From Novosphingobium sp. 18050 (GTDB lineage Bacteria > Pseudomonadota > Alphaproteobacteria > Sphingomonadales > Sphingomonadaceae), in NCBI RefSeq assembly GCF_902706195.1, contig NZ_CACSJO010000003.1, positions 186,001-250,000 of the forward strand: 64,000 nucleotides of DNA, read 5' to 3'. Shown one piece after another: positions 27,639-36,470 of this stretch. The notes below the pieces were generated by a model. That model did not search any database. It saw only the letters and a program-made list of their open reading frames with translations, and was not told the origin of the DNA. The position numbers and the translations under genes were made by a program. The stretch's first letter is position 1, and each line of letters opens with the position of its first letter.

Positions 27639-28970
27639 TCAACCCACAGCCCGCAGCCGCGCGACGGCCGCCTCACGCCCGATCAGCGGCAGCAGCGCCG
27701 CCATGTCCGGTCCGTGGTCCATGCCGGTCAGCGCCCGGCGCAGCGGCAGGAACAGGGTCTTGCCCTTGCGCCCGGTTGTATCCTTGAGCACGGAGGTCAG
27801 CGCCTTCCACACCTCGGGAGACCATTCCAGCTCGGCCAGCACGTCCGCGCCCTGCGCGCAGAAGGCCCGGTCGTCCTCATCGATCCCGGCTGCGGCGACC
27901 GGCCCGGTCACCACCTGCCACCAGTCCTGCGCCTCTGCCACGCGCGCAAGGTTGGGGCGCACCGCCGCCCATGCGGCCGCGTCCATTCCCTCAGGCAGGC
28001 GCGCGGCTACCGCATCGTAGTCCAGCTCATGGACCACGGCGGCATTGACCCGCTCAAGCTCCGTCTCGTCGAACCGCGCCGGCGCGCGCCCAAAGCGCGA
28101 AAGATCGAAGGTCGCCGCCAGTTCCTCCAGCCCCAGCGCCGCATCGACCGGATCGCTGGTCCCCAGCCGCCCGAGCAGCGCGGTCAACGCCTGAGGCTCG
28201 ATCCCCGCCTCGCGAAAATGCGCAGCCCCCAGAGAGCCGAGCCGCTTCGACAGCTTGCCCTCGCTCCCCACCAAAAGCGCCTCATGCGCGAAAGCCGGAA
28301 CCGCAGCGCCCAGCGCAGTGAACATCTGCACCTGCGTCGCCGTATTGGAAACGTGGTCCTCGCCGCGCAGTATCTGCGTCACGCCCATGGCGATATCGTC
28401 GATCACGGAAGGCAGCATATAGAGCCACGAACCATCCGCGCGGCGCACCACCGGATCGCTCATCTGCGCGGCCTCGAACTTCTGGGCCCCTCGAATGCCG
28501 TCGATCCACTCGATCGGCTCGTCCCGATCCAGCAGGAAGCGCCAGTGCGGCAGATCGCCCGCTGCGATTCTGGCCGCCTTGTCATCAGCGCTGAGGTCCA
28601 GTGCCGCCCGGTCATAGATCGGCGGCAAACCGCGCCCCAGCAGCACCTTGCGCTTGAGGTCAAGTTCCTGCGGGCTTTCCCAGCACGGATAGACCCGGCC
28701 CTCGGCCTCCAGCCGCGCGAAGGCCTCTTCATAGATGGCGAAGCGCGCGGACTGGCGCTCCTCGCCCTCGGTCTCCAGACCCAGCCAGGCGAGGTCGGCG
28801 CGGATGCCCTCCACGAACTCCTCGCGTGAGCGGGCCGCGTCGGTATCGTCGATGCGCAGCAGGAACCGCCCGCCCGCCTGCTTCGCCAGCAGGAAGTTGT
28901 GCAGCGCCGTGCGGATATTGCCGACGTGAAGGTGCCCGGTAGGCGACGGCGCGAAGCGAGTGACAGTCAT
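27639..28970 (-). CDS. gltX: Glutamyl-tRNA synthetase
   Basis: A 443-residue class I synthetase that charges tRNA with glutamate. The HIGH motif appears as HLHVGNIRTA after RFAPSPTG, and the KMSKS motif as GKLSKRLGS. The C-terminal helical anticodon-binding part is somewhat shorter than in full-length GluRS. Alphaproteobacteria often carry two gltX copies with different tRNA preferences; which type this is cannot be settled from the sequence alone. It lies 32 bp downstream of the BenE-type transporter gene. Confidence 0.93.
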   Translation of the reverse strand: MTVTRFAPSPTGHLHVGNIRTALHNFLLAKQAGGRFLLRIDDTDAARSREEFVEGIRADLAWLGLETEGEERQSARFAIYEEAFARLEAEGRVYPCWESPQELDLKRKVLLGRGLPPIYDRAALDLSADDKAARIAAGDLPHWRFLLDRDEPIEWIDGIRGAQKFEAAQMSDPVVRRADGSWLYMLPSVIDDIAMGVTQILRGEDHVSNTATQVQMFTALGAAVPAFAHEALLVGSEGKLSKRLGSLGAAHFREAGIEPQALTALLGRLGTSDPVDAALGLEELAATFDLSRFGRAPARFDETELERVNAAVVHELDYDAVAARLPEGMDAAAWAAVRPNLARVAEAQDWWQVVTGPVAAAGIDEDDRAFCAQGADVLAELEWSPEVWKALTSVLKDTTGRKGKTLFLPLRRALTGMDHGPDMAALLPLIGREAAVARLRAVG

Positions 28971-29002
28971 GCCCCGCGCGTTACGAGGCCCCGCGCATCA
29001 GG

Positions 29003-30172
29003 TCAATTTCGGCGGAAGAATACCGCCTTCGCCGCCAGCGCCGCAAAGCCCGCCAGCAGCCCCCAGAACGCCGAGCCGACCCCCATCAGGCTCACGCCCG
29101 AGGCAGTCGCGGCGAAGGTGAGGATAGCTGCGTCCCGTTCCGTCTTCTCGACCAGCATCGCCTCCACCGCGCCGGTCAGCGGCGCAATCAGCGCCACGCC
29201 GGTCAGCGCCGCGATCGCCGCATGGGGCATCGCCAGGAAGAACAGTACCAGAGGCGCGGAAAACAGCGCCAGAGCTAGATAGAAGCCCGCGTAGATCAGC
29301 CCCACCACCCAGCGCCTCGCCGCATCGGGATGCGCATCGGACCCCGTGCAGATTGCCGCCGTGATCGCCGCCAAATTGATGCCATGCGCCCCGAACGGCG
29401 CCAGCAGCAGGCTCGCCAGACCCGTCCCCAGCAACAAAGGTCGAGGCTTGGGCGCGTACCCGGCCGAGCGCAATACGACGAGCCCTGGCAGGTTCTGCGA
29501 CACCAGCGTGACCAGGAACAGCGGCACGCCCACGCTCACCACGCTGCGCCAGTCGAACACCGGCGCGGCCAGTTCCATCCCGCCGACCAGCGGCCCGGAC
29601 CCGAGCCCCGCCACGTCCCCGCGCACCGCCAGCACCGCAAATCCCGCCAGAAGCACCAGCAGCAGCGCATAAAGCGGCACCCGCTGCCGGGCGATCACGA
29701 AAACGGCCAGAAGCACGCAGACGAGCAAGGCGTCGCTTTCCAAAGTCTTGAACAGCTGCAGGCAGAACGGCAACAGCACGCCCGCCAGCATCGCCGAAGC
29801 GACCGATGGCGGTAGCCGCTCCGCCAGCCGGCCCAGCGCGGGAACGAGAGCCAGCACGCACATCATCACCGCCGCCGCCACGAAAGCTCCGACCGCAACC
29901 GGCCAGGCGACCACGCCAGTGCTAGCCGCCAGCAAAGCTGCTCCCGGCGTCGACCATGCCAGGACCACCGGCACTCGCATCCACGCCGAAAGCGCCGCCC
30001 CGGCCACCGCAATGCCAAGACAAAGCGCCGTAACCGCCGAGCCCACCTGCCCCGCATCCGCGCCCATCGCCTGCATGGCCCTGACGATCAGCGCCACCGT
30101 CCCCCCGAAACCGACCAGCGCGGCAATGAAAGCGGACGTCCAAGAAGCGGGCGGCGGGAGGCGAGACAACAT
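29003..30172 (-). CDS. BenE-family benzoate/proton symporter
   Basis: A 389-residue inner-membrane transporter of the BenE family with about 11-12 predicted spans. It includes the LAWSTPGAALLAAS half-helix region near residue 70 and SQNLPGLVVLRSAGY plus the HGINLAAITAAICTG segment that are typical of the family. The name comes from benzoate uptake in Acinetobacter, but most homologues, including this one, have no adjacent benzoate genes, so substrate is open. It precedes gltX by 32 bp. Confidence 0.88.
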   Translation of the reverse strand: MLSRLPPPASWTSAFIAALVGFGGTVALIVRAMQAMGADAGQVGSAVTALCLGIAVAGAALSAWMRVPVVLAWSTPGAALLAASTGVVAWPVAVGAFVAAAVMMCVLALVPALGRLAERLPPSVASAMLAGVLLPFCLQLFKTLESDALLVCVLLAVFVIARQRVPLYALLLVLLAGFAVLAVRGDVAGLGSGPLVGGMELAAPVFDWRSVVSVGVPLFLVTLVSQNLPGLVVLRSAGYAPKPRPLLLGTGLASLLLAPFGAHGINLAAITAAICTGSDAHPDAARRWVVGLIYAGFYLALALFSAPLVLFFLAMPHAAIAALTGVALIAPLTGAVEAMLVEKTERDAAILTFAATASGVSLMGVGSAFWGLLAGFAALAAKAVFFRRN

Positions 30173-30387
30173 GCGGGCGCTATGGCAGGTTTACGGCGGA
30201 AGGGAAGGTTCGGGCAGGAGAGCGGCCGGATACCCGCCCAAACACCGCAGACCATAAATACGCCGCCGCACACCCCGCGCCCGCAGCTGAGGGGTCAGGG
30301 ACGATGGCCCAGTTCTTCCCTTCATCTTACCCTCCTTCCCAAGTGACATCCCGAACCCACCCCGCTAAAGACGCGCTCGTGGGGAAA

Positions 30388-30783
30388 ATGAGGCACTTCT
30401 TTCGGGACCGCCCGGCGCTTGCAGCATTGCTGCTGGCGGCGGCTTTGTTCCTGAAAGCCCTGATCCCTGCCGGCTACATGCCTGCCGCCCCTGACACCGG
30501 CCTGATCGTCGCACTCTGTTCGGGCACGATGCCTGCGGGCAGCACGGTGACGATCGCGATCCCCAAGAAAAGCTCGCATCAGGACCACACCACGTCCACC
30601 GCCGACCATCCTTGCGCCTTTGCTCCGCTGGGCACGGCCATGACCGGCGCGGACTTTGCGCCGCTGGTGCTGGCTGCGCTGGCCTTCGTCTTCGTCACCG
30701 CGATCGTGCGCGCGCCGCTTTCCCTGCCCGCCAAGGCAGCGCACTTCCGCCCGCCCAGCCAGGCACCGCCCCGCTTCACCTGA
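30388..30783 (+). CDS. DUF2946 family membrane protein
   Basis: A 131-residue protein with an N-terminal span (about 9-30, LAALLLAAALFLKALIPAGY) and a second span near residues 92-110. The loop between them is rich in His and Cys (SSHQDHTTSTADHPCAF), a plausible metal-binding patch. DUF2946 proteins often sit beside TonB receptors linked to copper. Here a TonB receptor and a PepSY protein follow on the same strand. ATG 30388 is chosen because upstream residues lack membrane character. Confidence 0.78.
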   Translation: MRHFFRDRPALAALLLAAALFLKALIPAGYMPAAPDTGLIVALCSGTMPAGSTVTIAIPKKSSHQDHTTSTADHPCAFAPLGTAMTGADFAPLVLAALAFVFVTAIVRAPLSLPAKAAHFRPPSQAPPRFT

Positions 30784-30797
30784 CAATATAGCCATGT

Positions 30798-30816
30798 CGC
30801 AGCGCTTTGCGCTGCG
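30798..30816 (+). promoter_or_regulatory. Intercistronic hairpin between DUF2946 and TonB receptor genes
   Basis: CGCAGCGC (30798-30805) pairs with GCGCTGCG (30809-30816) around TTT. Without a T-run it may be an attenuating or mRNA-stabilising stem between the two genes rather than a full terminator. Confidence 0.4.
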
Positions 30817-30882
30817 GCCAAAATGCTTTGCCCGTGCGCCTGACCCAGAGCGCACCCGGGCCGTTCAGGTGAATTTTCCGCC

Positions 30883-33174
30883 ATGTTTCGTATCATGCTC
30901 GCGCTCGGCGCGGCTCCGCTTGCCCTGTTTCCAACCATCGCCAATGCCGCCGAGGCGGACGATGCCCCCGGCGACACCATTCTGGTCGTCGGCCAGCGTG
31001 ACCGCGACATCAGCCTCGATGCGCGCGGCCTTTCGGTCAGCCTTGGCGACGAGCAGTTCGCCGGCGTCAACGCCCGCAACGTCGAAGACCTGATGAAGTA
31101 CGCGCCCGATTTCTTCGTGCGCACCCGGTATGCAGGCGATTCCAACGGCGTGCCGGGCTTTCGCGGCACCCACTCCACCCAGAGCGCCCGGACGCTGGTG
31201 ATGGTGGACGGCTTCACCGTGTCGAATTTCCTCGGCAACTCCTTCGCCTATGCCCCCAAGTGGGGCGTCGTCGGCCCCGGCGAGGTGGAGCAGTTCGACG
31301 TCGTCTATGGCCCCTATTCCGCGCGCTATGCGGGTAATTCCATGGGCGGCGTGGTCAACATCACCACCCGCTCGCCCGAAAGGACCGAGGCTTTCGCCAC
31401 CGTGCAGGGCATGGTCCAGCCTTACGACCAGTACGGCACCCATGACACATATTGGGGCTATTCCGCCGAGGCCGGTTTCGGTTTCCGGCAGAAGGACGGG
31501 CCGTGGTCGCTGCGGGTTTCGGGGCGGCATTTCCGCAATACCGGCCACCCGCAGATGTTTCAGGGCCTGACCCGCTCGGCCAACACCGCCGCTGCCGTGC
31601 CGGTGACCGGCGCAGTGATCGACCCCGCACAGGCGATAACCGGCGCGCCCGGCACCGCCGCCAGCCCGATCTTCGCCGCGCAAAGCCCCGCGCAGATCAC
31701 CCAGGACCAGGCCAAGCTGCGCCTCGGCTATGACGGCGCTTCGGGCGTGACCGGCGAATTCCTGCTTGCCTACTGGCACAACCTCGACAGCCAGACCGCG
31801 CCCGACTGCTACTTGCGCGGAGCAGACAGCAACACGGTATGCGACGGTCTCGTCTCCATCGGCGGGCAGAAGTACACCGCCAGCGGCGCCAACTGGTCGC
31901 GCACCGTGCGCGACGAACTGCTGGCGGGGCTGAAAGTCTCCGCGCCGGTCTCCGACGACGTGACCGTGCGGGCCAATGTCTCGGCTTACCAGATCCTCCG
32001 CTCGGACGGTTTCACCTCGAAGGGCTACGATGCCGGCGCGGCAAACGGCGCGGGCACACTGGCGCGGCAGGGGCCGACTTACTGGTACACCGGCGAACTG
32101 GCACTGACGGCGCAACTCGGCGGCGCCGAACTGGCGGGCGGCGGCAGCGCCAACCTCTACAGCACCGACCTCACCAACTACGCCCTCACCGACTGGCGCA
32201 GCGATAGCGGCAGGGCCTTCACCACCCGCACCTTCGGCAAGACCCGCACCCTCGCAAGCTGGGCCGAACTACGCGTGCCCTTCGATCCCATAACACTGAC
32301 ACTGGGCGCCCGGTATGAGGACTGGCGCGCCTTTGACGGCGGCCTCGCACGCCTTGGCACCGCAGGAGCGGCAGTCACCAACCACTACGCCAGCCGCCAT
32401 GCGGGCGGTTTCCAGCCCAAGGCATCGCTCGACTGGGCGGTCGCCCCCGATACCCGCGTCCAGCTCAGCCTCGCCAAGGCCACCCGCTTCCCCACCGTGG
32501 GCGAGCTGTTCCAGGGCAGCCTCAACGGCGACGGCAGCTTCAACCGGGACAGCTTCGACCCCGCACTGAAGCCCGAACGCTCGACCGACGCGAACCTGCT
32601 GGTCGCCCATGACTTCGGCCCGGTGAAGCTGACCGCATCTGCATTCTGGCAGCGGGTGAAGAACACGATTTTCTCGTTCACCGGCTTCAACCAGAACGGC
32701 GTGACAACCTCCAGCTACAAGAACATCGACCGCACCCGCCAATACGGCCTCGAACTGATCGCCGAGGCCCGCGATGTGGCGATCCCCGGCCTCGACCTGG
32801 ACGCCAACGTCGCCTGGATCGATTCGGTAACCCTGCGAAACGACGCTGCCCCCGCAGCCGAGGGCGTGCAGTTCCCTCGCATCCCGCGCTGGCGCATCAA
32901 CGGCAACTTGCGTTACCGCGTGGCCGATCCAGTGCTGGTCTCTATCGGCGTGCGCTATGCCAGCCGTCCCAACACCGACCTGCTGGGCCTCCAGCGCGGC
33001 GATACCTACGGCTACACCTCCGAACTCTTCGCACTGGACGCGCGGGTCAGCTGGGACGTGACGCAGGCCCTTCGCGTCAGCGTAGGCGTGGACAATATCA
33101 CCAACGACCGCGCATGGGTCTACCACCCTTACCCGCAGCGCAGCTTCCTGCTTGAAGCGGGGTGGAAGCTGTGA
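30883..33174 (+). CDS. TonB-dependent outer-membrane receptor (metal uptake context)
   Basis: A 763-residue outer-membrane receptor. A signal peptide covers about residues 1-22 (ending TIANA), then a TonB box-like TILVVG, the plug domain (about 40-165, with VPGFRGTHSTQSARTLVMVDG and SMGGVVNITTRSP), and a 22-strand barrel ending in the outer-membrane aromatic motif SFLLEAGWKL. The ligand is not readable from sequence. Its placement between a His-rich DUF2946 protein and a PepSY protein with a His/Met patch points to a metal such as copper. The stop overlaps the next gene. Confidence 0.88.
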   Translation: MFRIMLALGAAPLALFPTIANAAEADDAPGDTILVVGQRDRDISLDARGLSVSLGDEQFAGVNARNVEDLMKYAPDFFVRTRYAGDSNGVPGFRGTHSTQSARTLVMVDGFTVSNFLGNSFAYAPKWGVVGPGEVEQFDVVYGPYSARYAGNSMGGVVNITTRSPERTEAFATVQGMVQPYDQYGTHDTYWGYSAEAGFGFRQKDGPWSLRVSGRHFRNTGHPQMFQGLTRSANTAAAVPVTGAVIDPAQAITGAPGTAASPIFAAQSPAQITQDQAKLRLGYDGASGVTGEFLLAYWHNLDSQTAPDCYLRGADSNTVCDGLVSIGGQKYTASGANWSRTVRDELLAGLKVSAPVSDDVTVRANVSAYQILRSDGFTSKGYDAGAANGAGTLARQGPTYWYTGELALTAQLGGAELAGGGSANLYSTDLTNYALTDWRSDSGRAFTTRTFGKTRTLASWAELRVPFDPITLTLGARYEDWRAFDGGLARLGTAGAAVTNHYASRHAGGFQPKASLDWAVAPDTRVQLSLAKATRFPTVGELFQGSLNGDGSFNRDSFDPALKPERSTDANLLVAHDFGPVKLTASAFWQRVKNTIFSFTGFNQNGVTTSSYKNIDRTRQYGLELIAEARDVAIPGLDLDANVAWIDSVTLRNDAAPAAEGVQFPRIPRWRINGNLRYRVADPVLVSIGVRYASRPNTDLLGLQRGDTYGYTSELFALDARVSWDVTQALRVSVGVDNITNDRAWVYHPYPQRSFLLEAGWKL

Positions 33175-34547
33175 GCCTTGCAGAACCACGCACCGAACGC
33201 TGGTATCGCGCAGTCTGGCGCTGGCATTTCTACGCTGGACTATTCTGCGTGCCCTTCGTCCTGTGGCTCTCGGTGACGGGCGGCCTTTATCTGTTCAAAC
33301 CGCAGATCGAGGCCGCACTCTACGCCCCCTACCGCAATGTCGCGGCTGGGGCAGCGCCCCTGCTCTCCCCCGATGCTGTGGCCGCGCGGGCGGCGGCGGC
33401 AGTGCCGGGATCGCTGCTCCACAAGTACGTCCTGCCCGAAAACCCGGCCGACGCGGTGCAGGTACTGGTCGGCAAAGGTAGCGAAGAGTTTCGCGTATGG
33501 GTTCACCCGCAGACCGGCGCCGTACTCCATCAGGCAGCGGAGGAAGACCGCCTGATGCGCGTGGTCTTCCGTCTCCACGGCGAACTGCTGGCCGGAGACC
33601 GCGGCTCGGCGCTGGTCGAGATGGCCGCCTGCTGGACGATCGTCATGCTCCTGACCGGCCTGTTCCTGTGGTGGCCGCGCGGAGGAAGCGGCCTTGCCGG
33701 TACTCTTTACCCCCGCCTGAGGCGAGGCCGCACCCTGTTCTGGCGCGACATCCACGCCGTAACCGGCCTTTGGATCACGCTGGGCGCGTTGTTCCTGATC
33801 GCTTCGGGCCTGCCTTGGGCGAACGCCTGGGGCGATTACCTGCGCCAGGTCCGCACCATCACCGGCACCGCCGCAGGGCGCCAGGACTGGTCCGCCGGCA
33901 CCGCCGCCGAGGCCCTCACCCGAGCGAAAGCAGATGCCGGAATGCGGGCGATGATATCCGAACACGCCGAACATCACGGCATGGCGATGCACCACATGGC
34001 GCCGCCGCCCGCCGCAATGGACGCGGTCATCGCAAGAGCCGAGACCCTGAACTTCGCCGCCCCTGTCGAAGTAAGCCCCCCGACCACGCCGGGTGCGCCG
34101 TGGCAAGTCCGCAGCCAGGCCGAAAACCGCCCCCGGCGCGACAGCGCAGAAATCGCCTCCGACGGCAGCCTCATCGGCATCCAGCGCTTCGCCGACCGCC
34201 ACTGGATAGACCGCGCCGTCGGCTACGGGGTCGCCATCCACGAAGGCGCGTGGGCCGGCATTGCCAACCAGTTCGTCAACCTTGGGGTGCTGCTGGGCCT
34301 CGTGCTCCTGTGCGTGTCGAGCGTGGTCCTGTGGTGGCGCCGCCGCCCGACCGGCAAGCTGGGCGCGCCGGCAACCTTGGCACCGCTGCGCCATTCCTGG
34401 GCACTCTTCGCTCTGGTCATGGTACTGGCATTCGCGATGCCGATGTTCGGCCTGTCACTGGCCGCAGCCGTCGTCCTCGAAGCGGCAACCAAACGCCTGG
34501 CCCCCCGCTTACGTGAATGGATGGGCTGGCGGGCCGGGAGAGCGTAA
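33171..34547 (+). CDS. PepSY domain-containing inner-membrane protein
   Basis: A 458-residue protein with four or five predicted spans and PepSY-type extracytoplasmic regions. The N-terminal span includes YAGLFCVPFVLWLSVTGGLY. A periplasmic His/Met patch (EHAEHHGMAMHHMAPPPA, near residue 265) is striking and suggests metal binding. Such PepSY-TM proteins pair with TonB receptors and are thought to handle the imported metal, some as ferric reductases. The GTG at 33171 overlaps the receptor stop (GTGA); a GTG 9 bp earlier is possible. Confidence 0.86.
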   Translation: MSLAEPRTERWYRAVWRWHFYAGLFCVPFVLWLSVTGGLYLFKPQIEAALYAPYRNVAAGAAPLLSPDAVAARAAAAVPGSLLHKYVLPENPADAVQVLVGKGSEEFRVWVHPQTGAVLHQAAEEDRLMRVVFRLHGELLAGDRGSALVEMAACWTIVMLLTGLFLWWPRGGSGLAGTLYPRLRRGRTLFWRDIHAVTGLWITLGALFLIASGLPWANAWGDYLRQVRTITGTAAGRQDWSAGTAAEALTRAKADAGMRAMISEHAEHHGMAMHHMAPPPAAMDAVIARAETLNFAAPVEVSPPTTPGAPWQVRSQAENRPRRDSAEIASDGSLIGIQRFADRHWIDRAVGYGVAIHEGAWAGIANQFVNLGVLLGLVLLCVSSVVLWWRRRPTGKLGAPATLAPLRHSWALFALVMVLAFAMPMFGLSLAAAVVLEAATKRLAPRLREWMGWRAGRA

Positions 34548-34774
34548 CGTCCATCGCCCGCGGTATGACTCGCAGCCGTCGCTATCGCGGGCGAACCCAG
34601 CTGACCGATGCGAACAGGCGGAACGCCCACCGCGCACGCTTCAGTGCAATTGCGAAATGCGCTCCGTATCCCAGGGACGGGGCGCCAACTTTGCTCGCCT
34701 CGCACCGAGGCTATCGTCCAATATAGTCCCCAGCGCGTTGTCCAGCACAAACGCAAAACCCTTGGCAAGCAAAG
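34548..34774. other. No gene seen between PepSY gene and integrase remnant
   Basis: This stretch downstream of the PepSY gene has no convincing reading frame on either strand. A minus-strand frame here may continue the decayed integrase, but similarity is too weak to claim. Confidence 0.5.
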
Positions 34775-35122
34775 CTATGACGCTTCCGGCTTCACCGCAA
34801 TGAAGTCCACCGCCACAGACTGGAAGGTATTGCCAGCACTTACCTTAAGCGGCGATCTTCGCCATCTTCCGTTCGTCAGCGGGATCGACGCCTGCCGACA
34901 ATTTCGCCTTGGCCTCATCCCGCGCCTTGCGGGCTTCGGACAGGCTCATTTGGGGGTATTTCCCCAGCGATAGCAGCTTTTCGCTACCCCAACCCGAAAC
35001 TTGAGACGCCATAGCTTCCCGCCTACTTGCGTTACAAACAGGAACAACCCGCCACTATCCGAGAGTTCATAGGGCTTAACGCCCGGCTTGGCGGTGCGGA
35101 GAGCAACGTCGGTAAGTGCTAT
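34775..35122 (-). pseudogene. Frameshifted tyrosine-integrase remnant (DUF4102 N-terminal part)
   Basis: Three minus-strand segments in different frames join into the N-terminal region of a P4-type integrase. ALTDVALRTAKPGVKPYELS and GLFLFVTQVGGKLWRLKF come first (35122 down to about 34990), next, after a shift, SEKLLSLGKYPQMSLSEARK and then ARDEAKAKLSAGVDPADE to a stop at 34845, and then GNTFQSVAVDFIAVKPEAS to 34775. The expected start codon reads ATA. The catalytic domain is missing. It lies about 170 bp from the 3' end of tRNA-Thr, as expected for an integrase left behind by an excised or decayed element. Confidence 0.8.
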
Positions 35123-35288
35123 AACAACCAGCCCATTGATGGCCGAGTATGTTCCGATACCCCCAGACATACCCCAACTTGGGGTAGCCACCTGCGAATG
35201 CAAGTGAACACTTGCGAACAGCAGGGAGTTAAATATCGCAGATTTCTGGGGTTTTAAGGATGTTGGCGCCCCCCGCGATCGGGGAAGG

Positions 35289-35364
35289 TGGTGCCGCTTA
35301 CAGGATTCGAACCTGTGACCCCATCATTACGAATGATGTGCTCTACCAACTGAGCTAAAGCGGC
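35289..35364 (-). tRNA. tRNA-Thr(CGT)
   Basis: A 76-nt cloverleaf is readable on the minus strand. It has a GCCGCTT acceptor arm with matching AAGCGGC, the D arm TAGCTCAGTTGGTAGAGCA, an anticodon loop TTCGTAA giving CGT (Thr), the T arm GGTTCGAATCC, and an encoded CCA end. Its 3' end faces the integrase remnant, so it may once have been the attachment site of that element. Confidence 0.95.
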
Positions 35365-35714
35365 GTGCCTTGCGGGCAGGCGGGCCATTTACATGGCGAA
35401 GGGGGGATAGGCAATCGCCTTTCGTGCTTTTTTGTGCGGGCTGCTCCCGGGTGCCGTCAACTGCGCCGGATCTCCTGAAAAACCACATCCGGCCGCGTTG
35501 TCCTGCACCCTCGAAGATAGGGTATACCAACGGTTGATAGCGCCTGCGGCGTAGGGCGGGGTCATACGCCGCATGGCTGCATTGTCCTGATCGGCCATAC
35601 AGCTTTTCTATTTTATCGAACACAAACCTCGATCTTATCCGTCTTTATCGAAGTCCAGATTTCCACGAGAAAGATTGCACCGGGCAAGAGCGCCCCTCAC
35701 CGAGGAGTTTCAAC
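35365..35714. other. Intergenic region upstream of the accessory cluster
   Basis: 350 bp between tRNA-Thr and the YcaC-like gene hold no supported gene. The notable content is the shared upstream element at 35615-35644 and an AT-richer promoter-like stretch around it. Confidence 0.6.
35615..35644 (+). promoter_or_regulatory. Shared cluster element, copy A
   Basis: ATCGAAC, ten bases, then ATCTTATCCGTCT, 70 bp before the YcaC-like gene. The same two blocks with the same ten-base gap occur upstream of two other transcription units of this cluster (39602 and 42413). ATCGAA and the reverse of TTCGGAT form a loose dyad, which suits a LysR-type or similar operator. No regulator gene is in the cluster. 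Confidence 0.6.
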
Positions 35715-36374
35715 ATGACCATCACCGCCACCGCCACCCCCGGCAAATCACTCATTTCTCCTGATAACCACGCCCTTGTCCTGATCGATTTCCAGTCGCA
35801 GATGGCTTTCGCCACCAAATCCATCTCGGCCGAACTGCTGCGTAACAACGCTGCGCTCATCTCACGCGGGGCCAAGTCGTTTGGCGTGCCCACCATCCTC
35901 ACCACCGTTGCCGAGAAGAGCTTCTCGGGCCCGATGTTCGACGAGATCACCGATGCCTTCCCCGGCCAGGAACTGCTCGACCGCACGTCGATGAACACCT
36001 GGGAAGATGCCGCCGTGATCGAAGAGATCAATCGTATCGCCAAGCCCCGCATCGTCTTCGCCGGTCTGTGGACTTCGGTCTGCATCGTGGGCCCCGTGGC
36101 ATCGGCCATCGACCAGGGCTTCGAGGCCTACTTCATCGCCGATGCCTGCGGCGATATCTCGGACGAAGCGCATGAGATCGCCGTCCAGCGCATGATCCAG
36201 CTTGGCGCCGTGCCGATGACCTCGCTCCAGTACCTGCTCGAACTGCAGCGCGACTGGGCCCGTACCGAAACTTACGACAGCACCACCGGCATCGCCAAGG
36301 TCTGGGGCGGTTCCTACGGCCTGGGCATCAAGTACGCCAAGACCATGTTTGGCGCTTCGGAAGGCGCAAACTGA
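35715..36374 (+). CDS. YcaC-like isochorismatase-family cysteine hydrolase
   Basis: A 219-residue cytoplasmic hydrolase of the isochorismatase fold. The early Asp is in ALVLIDFQSQMAF, and the catalytic Cys in GLWTSVCIVGP, matching the YcaC subgroup, whose substrate is unknown. A clear ribosome site (CGAGGAG) precedes the ATG. It is the first gene of a rightward cluster with an alpha/beta hydrolase, a XapX protein and an amidohydrolase, and has the shared upstream element. Such hydrolase clusters are often induced under xenobiotic or reactive-compound stress, which is inference here. Confidence 0.88.
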   Translation: MTITATATPGKSLISPDNHALVLIDFQSQMAFATKSISAELLRNNAALISRGAKSFGVPTILTTVAEKSFSGPMFDEITDAFPGQELLDRTSMNTWEDAAVIEEINRIAKPRIVFAGLWTSVCIVGPVASAIDQGFEAYFIADACGDISDEAHEIAVQRMIQLGAVPMTSLQYLLELQRDWARTETYDSTTGIAKVWGGSYGLGIKYAKTMFGASEGAN

Positions 36375-36470
36375 GTTAAGCTCGGCACCGGCGGCGCATT
36401 GCTCCAATTTGCCGCCACCGGTTCCACGCTGCCACGGGGGCTTCCCCACTCTCATCCAAGGATCAGCATC

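Noticed and set aside
35236..35250. Shared CAGATTTCTG-like decamer near tRNA-Thr and at 56571
   Set aside because: A ten-base palindrome matching in two places is too short to claim a common att site or mobile element.
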